A stretch of 64,000 nucleotides of DNA, taken from NCBI RefSeq assembly GCF_029227915.1, contig NC_079881.1, positions 26,017,501 through 26,081,500 on the forward strand. The letters are read 5' to 3'. This stretch comes from Hydractinia symbiolongicarpus (taxonomy: Eukaryota > Cnidaria > Hydrozoa > Anthoathecata > Hydractiniidae). The position numbers were made by a program, and so were the translations under genes. Positions 22,591-36,510 of the stretch are shown here, in pieces (the first letter of the stretch is position 1; every line of letters begins with the position of its first letter). The notes under the pieces were generated by a model that saw only the letters and a list, made by a program, of their open reading frames with translations, was not told the origin of the DNA and did no database searches.

Positions 22591-23890
22591 AAAACTACAA
22601 GTCTCATGCGTTTTAGTGGTGAAAAAATAATTTAAAAAATCGTTCGGGAAATGAGTTTACTCCCTGGGTACTTTCTTTGTATACATTCGACTACACGGGC
22701 CAAGCCTGGGATTTAGGGGAAATCGCTGGTTTTCGTTTGTCGGCGATTAAACCTCTTTCATTAAGCGTCTCATCAAAAATGAAAACATTTTTGAAAACTA
22801 CAAGTCTCATGCGTTTTAGTGGTGAAAAAATAATTTAAAAAATCGTTCGGGAAATGAGTTTACTCCCTGGGTACTTTATTGGATACTTTTGACTATACGG
22901 GCCAAGCCCGGGATTTACGGGAAATGGCGGGTTTTCGTTAGCCGGCGATTAAACCGCTTTCATTAAGCGTCTCATCAAAAATGAAAACATTTTTGAAAAC
23001 TACAAGTCTCATGCGTTTTGGTGGTGAAAAAATAATTTAAAAGATCGTTCGGGAAATGAGTTTACACCGTGGGTACTTTTTTTGTATACTTTTGACTATA
23101 CGGGCCGAGTCCGGAATTTACGGTAAGTCGCGGGTTTTCGTTTGCCGGCGATTAAACTTTTTTTATTCAGCGTCTCATCAAAAATGAAAACAATAAACTT
23201 CTTTTATTCAGCGTCTCATCAAAAATGAAAACATTTTTGAAAACTACAAGTCTCATGCGTTTTAGTGGTGAAAAAATAATTTAAAAAATCGTTCGGGAAA
23301 TGAGTTTACTCCCTGGGTACTTTCTTTGTATACATTCGACTACACGGGCCAAGCCTGGGATTTAGGGGAAATCGCTGGTTTTCGTTTGTCGGCGATTAAA
23401 CCTCTTTCATTAAGCGTCTCATCAAAAATGAAAACATTTTTGAAAACTACAAGTCTCATGCGTTTTAGTGGTGAAAAAATAATTTAAAAAATCGTTCGGG
23501 AAATGAGTTTACTCCCTGGGTACTTTATTGGATACTTTTGACTATACGGGCCAAGCCCGGGATTTACGGGAAATGGCGGGTTTTCGTTAGCCGGCGATTA
23601 AACCGCTTTCATTAAGCGTCTCATCAAAAATGAAAACATTTTTGAAAACTACAAGTCTCATGCGTTTTGGTGGTGAAAAAATAATTTAAAAGATCGTTCG
23701 GGAAATGAGTTTACACCGTGGGTACTTTTTTTGTATACTTTTGACTATACGGGCCGAGTCCGGAATTTACGGTAAGTCGCGGGTTTTCGTTTGCCGGCGA
23801 TTAAACTTTTTTTATTCAGCGTCTCATCAAAAATGAAAACAATAAACTTCTTTTATTCAGCGTCTCATCAAAAATGAAAACATTTTTGAA
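22590..23890 (+). repeat. tandem duplication of 649 bp (3 monomers plus 41-bp remnant)
   Basis: TTATTGGATAC (22877 and 23526), GTTTTGGTGG (23015 and 23664) and the CAATAAAC junction (23191 and 23840) all recur at exactly 649 bp. The unit is therefore three full monomers plus one truncated one. The CAATAAAC spelling (A for the usual T) is private to these two copies and marks them as sisters. Confidence 0.9.
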
Positions 23891-26800
23891 AACTACAAGT
23901 CTCATGCGTTTTAGTGGTGAACAAATAATTTAAAAAATCGTTCGGGAAATGAGTTTACTCCCTGGGTACTTTCTTTGTATACTTTTGACTATACGGGCCG
24001 AGTCCGGGATTTACGGGAAATCGCAGGTTTTCGTTTGCCGGTGATTAAACTTCTTTTATTCAGCGTCTCATCAAAAATGAAAACAAGTTTGAAGACTACA
24101 AGTCTCATGCGTTTTAGTGGTGAAAAAATATTTTAAAAAATCGTTCGGGAAATGAGTTTACTCCCTGGGTACTTTCTTTGTATACTTTTGACTATACGGG
24201 CCGAGTCCGGGGTTTACGGGAAATGGCGGGTTTTCGTTTGCCGGCGATTAAACTCCTTTTATTCAGCGTCTCATCAAAAATGAAAACATTTTTAAAAACT
24301 ACAAGTCTCATGGGCTTTAGTGGTGAAATAATAATTTAAAAAATCGTTCGGCAGATGAGTTTCCTCCCTGGGTACTTTCTCTGTATACTTTTGACTATAC
24401 GGGGCGAGTCTGGGATTTACGGGAAATCGCAGGTTTTCGTTTGCCGGCGATTAAACTTCTTTTATTCAGCGTCTCATCAAAAATGAAAACAAGTTTGAAA
24501 ACTACAAGTCTCATGCGTTTTAGTGGTGAAAAAATAATTTAAAAAATCGTTCGGGAAATGAGTTTACTCCCTGGGTACTTTCTTTGTATACATTCGACTA
24601 CACGGGCCAAGCCTGTGATTTAGGGGAAATCGCTGGTTTTCGTTTGTCGGCGATTAAACCTCTTTCATTAACCGTCTCATCAAAAATGAAAACATTTTTG
24701 AAAACTACAAGTCTCATGCGTTTTAGTGGTGAAAAAATAATTTGAAAAATCGTTCGGGAAATGAGTTTACTCCCTGGGTACTTTATTGGATACTTTTGAC
24801 TATACGGGCCAAGCCCGGGATTTACGGGAAATGGCGGGTTTTCGTTTGCCGGCGATTAAACCTCTTTTATTAAGCGTCTCATCAAAAATGAAAACATTTT
24901 TGAAAACTACAAGTCTCATGCGTTTTAGTGGTGAAAAAATAATTTAAAAAATCGTTCTGGAAATGAGTTTACTCCCTGGGTACTTTCTTTGTATACTTTT
25001 GACTATACGGGCCTAGTACGGGATTTACGGGATATCGCGGGTTTTCGTTTGGCGGCGATTAAACTTCTTTTATTCAGCGTCTCATCAAAAATGAAAACAT
25101 TTTTGAAAACTACAAGTCTCATGCGCTTTAGTGGTGAAAAAATAATTTAAAAAATCGTTCTGGAAATGAGTTTACTCACAGGTTACTTTCTTTGTATACA
25201 TTCGACTATACGGGCCAAGCCCAGGATTTGCGGGAAATCGCGGGTTTTCGTTTGCCGGCGATTAAACCTCTCTCATTAAGCGTCTCATCAAAAATGAAAA
25301 CCTTTTTGAAAACTACAAGTCTCATGCGTTTTAGTGGTGAAAAAATAATTTAAAAAATCGTTCGGGAACTGAGTTTACTCCCTGGGTACTTTCTTTGTAT
25401 ACATTCGACTACACGGGCCAAGCCCGGGATTTAGGGGAAATCGCCGGTTTTCGTTTGCCGGCGATTAATCTCTTTCATTAAGCGTCTCATCAAAAATGAA
25501 AACATTTTTGAAAACTACAAGTCTCATGCGTTTTAGTGGTGAAAAAATAATTTAAAAAATCGTTCGGGAAATGAGTTTACTCCCTGGGTACTTTCTTTGT
25601 ATACTTTTGACTATACGGGCCAAGCCCGGGATTTACGGGAAATGGCGGGTTTTCGTTAGCCGGCGATTAAACCTCTTTCATTAAGCGTCTCATCAAAAAT
25701 GAAAACATTTTTGAAAACTACAAGTCTCATGCGTTTTAGTGGTGAAAAAATAATTTAAAAGATCGTTCGGGAAATGAGTTTACACCGTGGGTACTTTTTT
25801 TGTATACTTTTGACTATACGGGCCGAGTCCGGGATTTACGGTAAGTTGCGGGTTTTCGTTTGCCGGCGATTAAACTTTTTTTATTCAGCATCTCATCAAA
25901 AATGAAAACATTAAACTTCTTTTATTCAGCGTCTCATCAAAAATGAAAACATTTTTGAAAACTACAAGTCTCATGCGTTTTAGTGGTGAAAAAATAATTT
26001 AAAAAATCGTTCGGGAAATGAGTTTACTCCCTGGGTACTTTCTTTGTATTCTTTTGACTATACGGGCCGAGTCCGGGATTTACGGGAAGTCGCGGGTTTT
26101 CGTTTGCCGGCGATTAAACTTCTTTTATTCAGTGTCTCATCAAAAATGAAAACATTTTTAAAAACTACAAGTCTCATGGGCTTTAGTGGTGAAATAATAA
26201 TTTAAAAAATCGTTCGGGAAATGAGTTTACACCCTGGGTACTTTCTTTGTATACTTTTGACTTTACAGGCCGAGTCCGGGATTTACGGGAAATCGCAGGT
26301 TTTCGTTTGCCGGCGATTAAACTTCTTTTATTCAGCGTCTCATCAAAAATGAAAACAAGTTTGAAGACTACAAGTCTCATGCGTTTTAGTGGTGAAAAAA
26401 TAATTTAAAAAATCGTTCGGGAAATGAGTTTACTCCCTGGGTACTTTCTTTGTATACTTTTGACTATACGGGCCGAGTCCGGGGTTTACGGGAAATGGCG
26501 GGTTTTCGTTTGCCGGCGATTAAACTCCTTTTATTCAGCGTCTCATCAAAAATGAAAACATTTTTAAAAACTACAAGTCTTATGGGCTTTAGTGGTGAAA
26601 TAATAATTTAAAAAATCGTTCGGCAAATGAGTTTCCGTCCTGGGTACTTTCTCTGTATACTTTTGACTATACGGGGCGAGTCTGGGATTTACGGGAAATC
26701 GCAGGTTTTCGTTTGCCGGCGATTAAACATCTTTTATTCAGCGTCTCATCAAAAATGAAAACATTTTTGAAAACTACAAGTCTCATGGGCTTTAATGGTT

Positions 26801-27140
26801 AAATAATAATTTAAAAAATCGTTCGGGAAATGAGTTTACTCCCTGGGTACTTTCTCTGTATACTTTTGACTATACGGGGCGAGTCTGGGATTTACGGGAA
26901 ATCGCAGGTTTTCGTTTGCCGGCGATTAAACATCTTTTATTCAGCGTCTCATCAAAAATGAAAACATTTTTGAAAACTACAAGTCTCATGGGCTTTAATG
27001 GTTAAATAATAATTTAAAAAATCGTTCGGGAAATGAGTTTACTCCCTGGGTACTTTTTTTGTTTACTTTTGACTTTACAGGCCGAGTCCGGGATTTACGG
27101 GAAATCACAGGTTTTCGTTTGCCGGTGATTAAACTTCTTT
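23890..27140 (+). repeat. mosaic satellite segment with a single-monomer duplication
   Basis: Class A, class B and chimeric monomers. A 41-bp remnant lies near 25911. One monomer is doubled in tandem: ACGGGGCGAGTC at 26671 and 26874 (offset 203), both followed by AAACATCTTTTATT and the GGGCTTTAATGGTTAAAT variant. No gene is present. Confidence 0.8.
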
Positions 27141-29166
27141 TATTCAGCCTCTCATCAAAAATGAAAACATTTTTGAAAACTACAAGTCTCATGCGTTTTA
27201 GTGGTGAAAAAATAATTTAAAAAATCGTTCGGGAAATCAGTTTACTCCCTGGGTACTTTATTGGATACTTTTGACTATACGGGCCAAGCCCGGGATTTAC
27301 GGGAAATGGCGGGTTTTCGTTTGCCGGCGATTAAACCTCTTTTATTAAGCGTCTCATCAAAAATGAAAACATTTTTGAAAACTACAAGTCTCATGCGTTT
27401 TACTGGTGAAAAAATAATTTAAAAAATCGTTCTGGAAATGAGTTTACTCCCTGGGTACTTTCTTTGTATACTTTTGACTATACGGGCCGAGTACGGGACT
27501 TACGGGATACTGCGGGTTTTCGTTTGGCGGCGATTAAACTTCTTTTATTTAGCGTCTCATCAAAAATGAAAACATTTTTGAAAACTACAAGTCTCATGCG
27601 CTTTAGTGGTGAAAAAATAATTTAAAAAATCGTTCTGGAAATGAGTTTACTCACAGGTTACTTTCTTTGTATACATTCGACTATACGGGCCAAGCCCGGG
27701 ATTTGCGGGAAATCGCGGGTTTTCGTTTGCCGGCGATTAAACCTCTTTCATTAAGCGTCTCATCAAAAATGAAAACATTTTTGAAAACTACAAGTCTCAT
27801 GCGTTTTAGTGGTGAAAAAATAATTTAAAAAATCGTTCGGGAACTGAGTTTACTCCCTGGGTACTTTCTTTGTATACATTCGACTACACGGGCCAAGCCC
27901 GGGATTTGCCGGAAATGACGGGTTTTCGTTTGCCGGCGATTAAACCTCTTTCATTAAGCGTCTCATCAAAAATGAAAACATTTTTAAAAACTACAAGTCT
28001 TATGCGTTTTAGTGGTGAAAAAAAAATTTAAAAAATCGTTCCGGAAATGAGTTTGCTCCCTGGGTACTTTCTTTGTATACTTTTGACTATACGGGCCGAG
28101 TCCGGGGTTTACGGGAAATGGCGGGTTTTCGTTTGCCGGCGATTAAACTCCTTTTATTCAGCGTCTCATCAAAAATGAAAACATTTTTAAAAACTACAAG
28201 TCTCATGGGCTTTAGTGGTGAAATAATAATTTAAAAAATCGTTCAGCAAATGAGTTTCCTCCCTGGGTACTTTCTCTGTATACTTTTGACTATACGGGGC
28301 GAGTCTGGGATTTACGGGAAATCGCAGGTTTTCGTTTGCCGGCGATTAAACATCTTTTATTCAGCCTCTCATCAAAAATGAAAACATTTTTGAAAACTAC
28401 AAGTCTCATGCGTTTTAGTGGTGAAAAAATAATTTAAAAAATCGTTCGGGAAATGAGTTTACTCCCTGGGTACTTTATTGGATACTTTTGACTATACGGG
28501 CCAAGCCCGGGATTTACGGGAAATGGCGGGTTTTCGTTTGCCGGCGATTAAACCTCTTTTATTAGGCGTCTCATCAAAAATGAAAACATTTTTGAAAACT
28601 ACAAGTCTCATGCGTTTTACTGGTGAAAAAATAATTTAAAAAATCGTTCTGGAAATGAGTTTACTCCCTGGGTACCTTCTTTGTATACTTTTGACTATAC
28701 GGGCCGAGTACGGGATTTACGGGATACTGCGGGTTTTCGTTTGGCGGCGATTAAACTTCTTTTATTCAGCGTCTCATCAAAAATGAAAACATTTTTGAAA
28801 ACTACAAGTCTCATGCGCTTTAGTGGTGAAAAAATAATTTAAAAAATCGTTCTGGAAATGAGTTTACTCACAGGTTACTTTCTTTGTATACATTCGACTA
28901 TACGGGCCAAGCCCGGGATTTGCGGGAAATCGCGGGTTTTCGTTTGCCGGCGATTAAACCTCTTTCATTAAGCGTCTCATCAAAAATGAAAACATTTTTG
29001 AAAACTACAAGTCTCATGCGTTTTAGTGGTGAAAAAATAATTTAAAAAATCGTTCGGGAACTGAGTTTACTCCCTGGGTACTTTCTTTGTATACATTCGA
29101 CTACACGGGCCAAGCCCGGGATTTGCCGGAAATGACGGGTTTTCGTTTGCCGGCGATTAAACCTCT
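27140..29166 (+). repeat. 6-monomer unit repeated at 1217 bp
   Basis: CAGCCTCTCATC (27145 and 28362) and TTTTACTGGTG (TACTGG at 27401 and 28618) recur at 1217 bp, with GGGATACTGCGGG and TTGCCGGAAATGACGGG shared within each copy. A further partial copy appears near 35130-35510, about 6.8 kb to the right of the second, so this unit has spread at more than one distance. Confidence 0.8.
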
Positions 29167-32100
29167 TTCATTAAGCGTCTCATCAAAAATGAAAACATTT
29201 TTGAAAACTACAAGTCTCATGCGTTTTAGTGGTGAAAAAATAATTTAAAAAATCGTTCGGGAAATGAGTTTACTCCCTGGGTACTTTCTTTGTATACTTT
29301 TGACTATACGGGCCAAGCCCGGGATTTACGGGAAATGGCGGGTTTTCGTTAGCCGGCGATTAAACCTCTTTCATTAAGCGTCTCATCAAAAATGAAAACA
29401 TTTTTGAAAACTACAAGTCTCATGCGTTTTAGTGGTGAAAAAATAATTTAAAAGATCGTTCGGGAAATGAGTTTACACCGTGGGTACTTTTTTTGTATAC
29501 TTTTGACTATACGGGCCGAGTCCGGGATTTACGGTAAGTCGCGGTTTTCGTTTGCCGGCGATTAAACTTTTTTTATTCAGCGTCTCATCAAAAATGAAAA
29601 CATTAAACTTCTTTTATTCAGCGTCTCATCAAAAATGAAAACATTTTTGAAAACTACAAGTCTCATGCGTTTTAGTGGTGAAAAAATAATTTAAAAAATC
29701 GTTCGGGAAATGAGTTTACTCCCTGGGTACTTTCTTTGTATTCTTTTGACTATACGGGCCGAGTCCGGGATTTACGGGAAGTCGCGGGTTTTCGTTTGCC
29801 GGCGATTAAACTTTTTTATTCAGTGTCTCATCAAAAATGAAAACATTTTTAAAAACTACAAGTCTCATGGGCTTTAGTGGTGAAATAATAATTTAAAAAA
29901 TCGTTCGGGAAATGAGTTTACACCCTGGGTACTTTCTTTGTATACTTTTGACTTTACAGGCCGAGTCCGGGATTTACGGGAAATCGCAGGTTTTCGTTTG
30001 CCGGCGATTAAACTTCTTTTATTCAGCGTCTCATCAAAAATGAAAACAAGTTTGAAGACTACAAGTCTCATGCGTTTTAGTGGTGAAAAAATAATTTAAA
30101 AAATCGTTCTGGAAATGAGTTTACTCCCTGGGTACTTTCTTTGTATACTTTTGACTATACGGGCCGAGTCCGGGGTTTACGGGAAATGGCGGGTTTTCGT
30201 TTGCCGGCGATTAAACTCCTTTTATTCAGCGTCTCATCAAAAATGAAAACATTTTTAAAAACTACAAGTCTCATGGGCTTTAGTGTTGAAATAACAATTT
30301 AAAAAATCGTTCGGCAAATGAGTTTCCTCCCTGGGTACTTTCTCTGTATACTTTTGACTATACGGGGCGAGTCTGGGATTTACGGGAAATCACAGGTTTT
30401 CGTTTGCCGGCGATTAAACTCCTTTTATTCAGCGTCTCATCAAAAATGAAAACATTTTTAAAAACTACAAGTCTCATGGGCTTTAGTGTTGAAATAATAA
30501 TTTAAAAAATCGTTCGGCAAATGAGTTTCCTCCCTGGGTACTTTCTCTGTATACTTTTGACTATACGGGCCGAGTCCGGGATTTACGGGAAGTCGCGGGT
30601 TTTCGTTTGCCGGCGATTAAACTTTTTTATTCAGTGTCTCATCAAAAATGAAAACATTTTTGAAAACTACAAGTCTCATGCGATTAAGTGGTGAAAAGAT
30701 AATTTAAAAAATCGGTCTGGAAATGAGTTTACTCACAGGGTACTTTCTTTGTATACATTCGACTATGCGGGACAAGCCCGGGATTTACGGGAAATCGCGG
30801 GTTTTCGTTTGCCGGCGATTAAAACTCTTTCATCAAGCGTCTCATTAAAAATGAAAATTTTTTTGAAAACTACAAGTCTCATTCGTTCTAGTGGTGCAGA
30901 AATAATTTGAAAAATCGTTCGGGAAATCAGTTTACTCCTTGGGTACTTTCTTTATATACATTCAACTATACGGGCCAAGCCCGGGATTTACGGGAAATCG
31001 CGGGCTTTCGATTGCCGGCGATTAAACTTCTTTTATTCAGCGTCTCATCAAAAATGAAAACAAGTTTGAAAACTACAAGTCTCATGCGTTTTAGTGGTGA
31101 AAAAATAATTTAAAAAATCGTTCGGGAAATGAGTTTACTCCCTGGGTACTTTCTTTGTATACATTCAACTATACGGGCCAAGCCCGGGATTTGCGGGAAA
31201 TCGCGGGTTTTCGTTTGCCGGCGATTAAACCTCTTTCATTAAGCGTCTCATCAAAAATGAAAACATTTTTGAAAACTACAAGTCTCATGCGTTTTAGTGG
31301 TGAAAAAATAATTTAAAAAATCGTTCGGGAAATGAGTTTACTCCCTGGGTACTTTCTTTGTATACATTCAACTATACGGGCCAAGCCCGGGATTTGCGGG
31401 AAATCGCGGGTTTTCGTTTGCCGGCGATTAAACCTCTTTCATTAAGCGTCTCATCAAAAATGAAAACATTTTTGAAAACTACAAGTCTCATGCGTTTTAG
31501 TGGTGAAAAAATAATTTAAAAAATCGTTCCGGAAATGAGTTTGCTCCTTGGGTACTTTCTTTGTATACATTCGACTACACGGGCCAAGCCCGGGATTTAG
31601 GTGAAATCGCCGGTTTTCGTTTGCCGGCAATTAAACCTCTTTCATTAAGCGTCTCATCAAAAATGAAAACATTTTTGAAAACTACAAGTCTCATGCGTTT
31701 TAGTGGTGAAAAAATAATTTAAAAAATCGTTCGGGAAATGAGTTTACTCCCTGGGTACTTTCTTTGTATACTTTTGACTATACGGGCCAAGCCCGGGATT
31801 TACGGGAAATGGCGGGTTTTCGTTAGCCGGCGATTAAACCTCTTTCATTAAGCGTCTCATCAAAAATGAAAACATTTTTGAAAACTACAAGTCTCATGCG
31901 TTTTAGTGGTGAAAAAATAATTTAAAAGATCGTTCGGGAAATGAGTTTACACCGTGGGTACTTTTTTTGTATACTTTTGACTATACGGGCCGAGTCCGGG
32001 ATTTACGGTAAGTCGCGGTTTTCGTTTGCCGGCGATTAAACTTTTTTTATTCAGCGTCTCATCAAAAATGAAAACATTAAACTTCTTTTATTCAGCGTCT

Positions 32101-35100
32101 CATCAAAAATGAAAACATTTTTGAAAACTACAAGTCTCATGCGTTTTAGTGGTGAAAAAATAATTTAAAAAATCGTTCGGGAAATGAGTTTACTCCCTGG
32201 GTACTTTCTTTGTATTCTTTTGACTATACGGGCCGAGTCCGGGATTTACGGGAAGTCGCGGGTTTTCGTTTGCCGGCGATTAAACTTTTTTATTCAGTGT
32301 CTCATCAAAAATGAAAACATTTTTAAAAACTACAAGTCTCATGGGCTTTAGTGGTGAAATAATAATTTAAAAAATCGTTCGGGAAATGAGTTTACACCCT
32401 GGGTACTTTCTTTGTATACTTTTGACTTTACAGGCCGAGTCCGGGATTTACGGGAAATCGCAGGTTTTCGTTTGCCGGCGATTAAACTTCTTTTATTCAG
32501 CGTCTCATCAAAAATGAAAACAAGTTTGAAGACTACAAGTCTCATGCGTTTTAGTGGTGAAAAAATAATTTAAAAAATCGTTCTGGAAATGAGTTTACTC
32601 CCTGGGTACTTTCTTTGTATACTTTTGACTATACGGGCCGAGTCCGGGGTTTACGGGAAATGGCGGGTTTTCGTTTGCCGGCGATTAAACTCCTTTTATT
32701 CAGCGTCTCATCAAAAATGAAAACATTTTTAAAAACTACAAGTCTCATGGGCTTTAGTGTTGAAATAACAATTTAAAAAATCGTTCGGCAAATGAGTTTC
32801 CTCCCTGGGTACTTTCTCTGTATACTTTTGACTATACGGGGCGAGTCTGGGATTTACGGGAAATCACAGGTTTTCGTTTGCCGGCGATTAAACCTCTTTC
32901 ATTAAGCGTCTCATCAAAAATGAAAACATTTTTGAAAACTACAAGTCTCATGCGTTTTAGTGGTGAAAAAATAATTTAAAAAATCGTTCGGGAAATGAGT
33001 TTACTCCCTGGGTACTTTCTTTGTATACTTTTGACTATACGGGCCAAGCCCGGGATTTACGGGAAATGGCGGGTTTTCGTTAGCCGGCGATTAAACCTCT
33101 TTCATTAAGCGTCTCATCAAAAATGAAAACATTTTTGAAAACTACAAGTCTCATGCGTTTTAGTGGTGAAAAAATAATTTAAAAGATCGTTCGGGAAATG
33201 AGTTTACACCGTGGGTACTTTTTTTGTATACTTTTGACTATACGGGCCGAGTCCGGGATTTACGGTAAGTCGCGGTTTTCGTTTGCCGGCGATTAAACTC
33301 CTTTTATTCAGCGTCTCATCAAAAATGAAAACATTTTTAAAAACTACAAGTCTCATGGGCTTTAGTGTTGAAATAACAATTTAAAAAATCGTTCGGCAAA
33401 TGAGTTTCCTCCCTGGGTACTTTCTCTGTATACTTTTGACTATACGGGGCGAGTCTGGGATTTACGGGAAATCACAGGTTTTCGTTTGCCGGCGATTAAA
33501 CTCCTTTTATTCAGCGTCTCATCAAAAATGAAAACATTTTTAAAAACTACAAGTCTCATGGGCTTTAGTGTTGAAATAATAATTTAAAAAATCGTTCGGC
33601 AAATGAGTTTCCTCCCTGGGTACTTTCTCTGTATACTTTTGACTATACGGGCCGAGTCCGGGATTTACGGGAAGTCGCGGGTTTTCGTTTGCCGGCGATT
33701 AAACTTTTTTATTCAGTGTCTCATCAAAAATGAAAACATTTTTGAAAACTACAAGTCTCATGCGATTAAGTGGTGAAAAGATAATTTAAAAAATCGTTCT
33801 GGAAATGAGTTTACTCACAGGGTACTTTCTTTGTATACATTCGACTATGCGGGACAAGCCCGGGATTTACGGGAAATCGCGGGTTTTCGTTTGCCGGCGA
33901 TTAAAACTCTTTCATCAAGCGTCTCATTAAAAATGAAAATTTTTTTGAAAACTACAAGTCTCATTCGTTCTAGTGGTGCAGAAATAATTTGAAAAATCGT
34001 TCGGGAAATCAGTTTACTCCTTGGGTACTTTCTTTATATACATTCAACTATACGGGCCAAGCCCGGGATTTACGGGAAATCGCGGGCTTTCGATTGCCGG
34101 CGATTAAACTTCTTTTATTCAGCGTCTCATCAAAAATGAAAACAAGTTTGAAAACTACAAGTCTCATGCGTTTTAGTGGTGAAAAAATAATTTAAAAAAT
34201 CGTTCGGGAAATGAGTTTACTCCCTGGGTACTTTCTTTGTATACATTCAACTATACGGGCCAAGCCCGGGATTTGCGGGAAATCGCGGGTTTTCGTTTGC
34301 CGGCGATTAAACCTCTTTCATTAAGCGTCTCATCAAAAATGAAAACATTTTTGAAAACTACAAGTCTCATGCGTTTTAGTGGTGAAAAAATAATTTAAAA
34401 AATCGTTCGGGAACTGAGTTTACTCCCTGGGTACTTTCTTTGTATACATTCGACTACACGGGCCAAGCCCGGGATTTGCCGGAAATGACGGGTTTTCGTT
34501 TGCCGGCGATTAAACCTCTTTCATTAAGCGTCTCATCAAAAATGAAAACATTTTTAAAAACTACAAGTCTTATGCGTTTTAGTGGTGAAAAAAAAATTTA
34601 AAAAATCGTTCCGGAAATGAGTTTGCTCCCTGGGTACTTTCTTTGTATACTTTTGACTATACGGGCCGAGTCCGGGGTTTACGGGAAATGGCGGGTTTTC
34701 GTTTGCCGGCGATTAAACTCCTTTTATTCAGCGTCTCATCAAAAATGAAAACATTTTTAAAAACTACAAGTCTCATGGGCTTTAGTGGTGAAATAATAAT
34801 TTAAAAAATCGTTCAGCAAATGAGTTTCCTCCCTGGGTACTTTCTCTGTATACCTTTGACTATACGGGGCGAGTCTGGGATTTACGGGAAATCGCAGGTT
34901 TTCGTTTGCCGGCGATTAAACATCTTTTATTCAGCGTCTCATCAAAAATGAAAACATTTTTGAAAACTACAAGTCTCATGGGCTTTAGTGGTGAAATAAT
35001 AATTTAAAAAATCGTTCAGCAAATGAGTTTCCTCCCTGGGTACTTTTTTTGTTTACTTTTGACTTTACAGGCCGAGTCCGGGATTTACGGGAAATCACAG

Positions 35101-36510
35101 GTTTTCGTTTGCCGGCGATTAAACTTCTTTTAATCAGCCTCTCATCAAAAATGAAAACATTTTTGAAAACTACAAGTCTCATGCGTTTTAGTGGTGAAAA
35201 AATAATTTAAAAAATCGTTCGGGAAATGAGTTTACTCCCTGGGTACTTTATTGGATACTTTTGACTATACGGGCCAAGCCCGGGATTTACGGGAAATGGC
35301 GGGTTTTCGTTTGCCGGCGATTAAACCTCTTTTATTAAGCGTCTCATCAAAAATGAAAACATTTTTGAAAACTACAAGTCTCATGCGTTTTACTGGTGAA
35401 AAAATAATTTAAAAAATCGTTCTGGAAATGAGGTTACTCCCTGGGTACTTTCTTTGTATACTTTTGACTATACGGGCCGAGTACGGGATTTACGGGATAC
35501 TGCGGGTTTTCGTTTGCCGGCGATTAAACCTCTTTCATTAAGCGTCTCATCAAAAATGAAAACATTTTTGAAAACTACAAGTCTCATGCGTTTTAGTAGT
35601 GAAAAAATAATTTAAAAAATCGTTCGGGAACTGAGTTTACTCCCTGGGTACTTTCTTTGTATACTTTTGACTATACGGGCCAAGCCCGGGATTTACGGGA
35701 AATGGCGGGTTTTCGTTAGCCGGCGATTAAACCTCTTTCATTAAGAGTCTCATCAAAAATGAAAACATTTTTGAAAACTACAAGTCTCATGCGTTTTAGT
35801 GGTGAAAAAATAATTTAAAAGATCGTTCGGGAAATGAGTTTACACCGTGGGTACTTTTTTTGTATACTTTTGACTATACGGGCCGAGTCCGGGATTTACG
35901 GTAAGTCGCGGTTTTCGTTTGCCGGCGATTAAACTTTTCTTATTCAGCGTCTCATCAAAAATGAAAACATTAAACTTCTTTTATTCAGCGTCTCATCAAA
36001 AATGAAAACATTTTTGAAAACTACAAGTCTCATGCGTTTTAGTGGGGAAAAAATAATTTAAAAAATCGTTCGGGAAATGAGTTTACTCCCTGGGTACTTT
36101 CTTTGTATTCTTTTGACTATACGGGCCGAGTCCGGGATTTACGGGAAGTCGCGGGTTTTCGTTTGCCGGCGATTAAACTTTTTTATTCAGTGTCTCATCA
36201 AAAATGAAAACATTTTTAAAAACTACAAGTCTCATGGGCTTTAGTGGTGAAATAATAATTTAAAAAATCGTTCGGGAAATGAGTTTACTCCCTGGGTACT
36301 TTCTTTGTATACTTTTGACTTTACAGGCCGAGTCCGGGAGTTACGGGAAATCGCAGGTTTTCGTTTGCCGGCGATTAAACTGCTTTTATTCAGCGTCTCA
36401 TCAAAAATGAAAACAAGTTTGAAGACTACAAGTCTCATGCGTTTTAGTGGTGAAAAAATAATTTAAAAAATCGTTCGGGAAATGAGTTTACTCCCTGGGT
36501 ACTTTCTTTG
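29166..36510 (+). repeat. mosaic of large duplicated blocks, main offset 2474 bp
   Basis: From about 29166 to 30420 the sequence recurs at 31640-32894: GTTAGCC at 29348 and 31822, and TCCGGG before the GTCGCGGTTTTCG variant at 29521 and 31995. The second copy then switches at about 32895 into another copy of the same source, and sequence resembling 30425-31100 reappears from about 33505-34195. A block near 27960 is found again near 34530 (offset 6570). 41-bp remnants occur near 29601, 32075 and 35971. Breaks fall within homologous monomers, as expected for unequal exchange. No gene is present. Confidence 0.75.
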
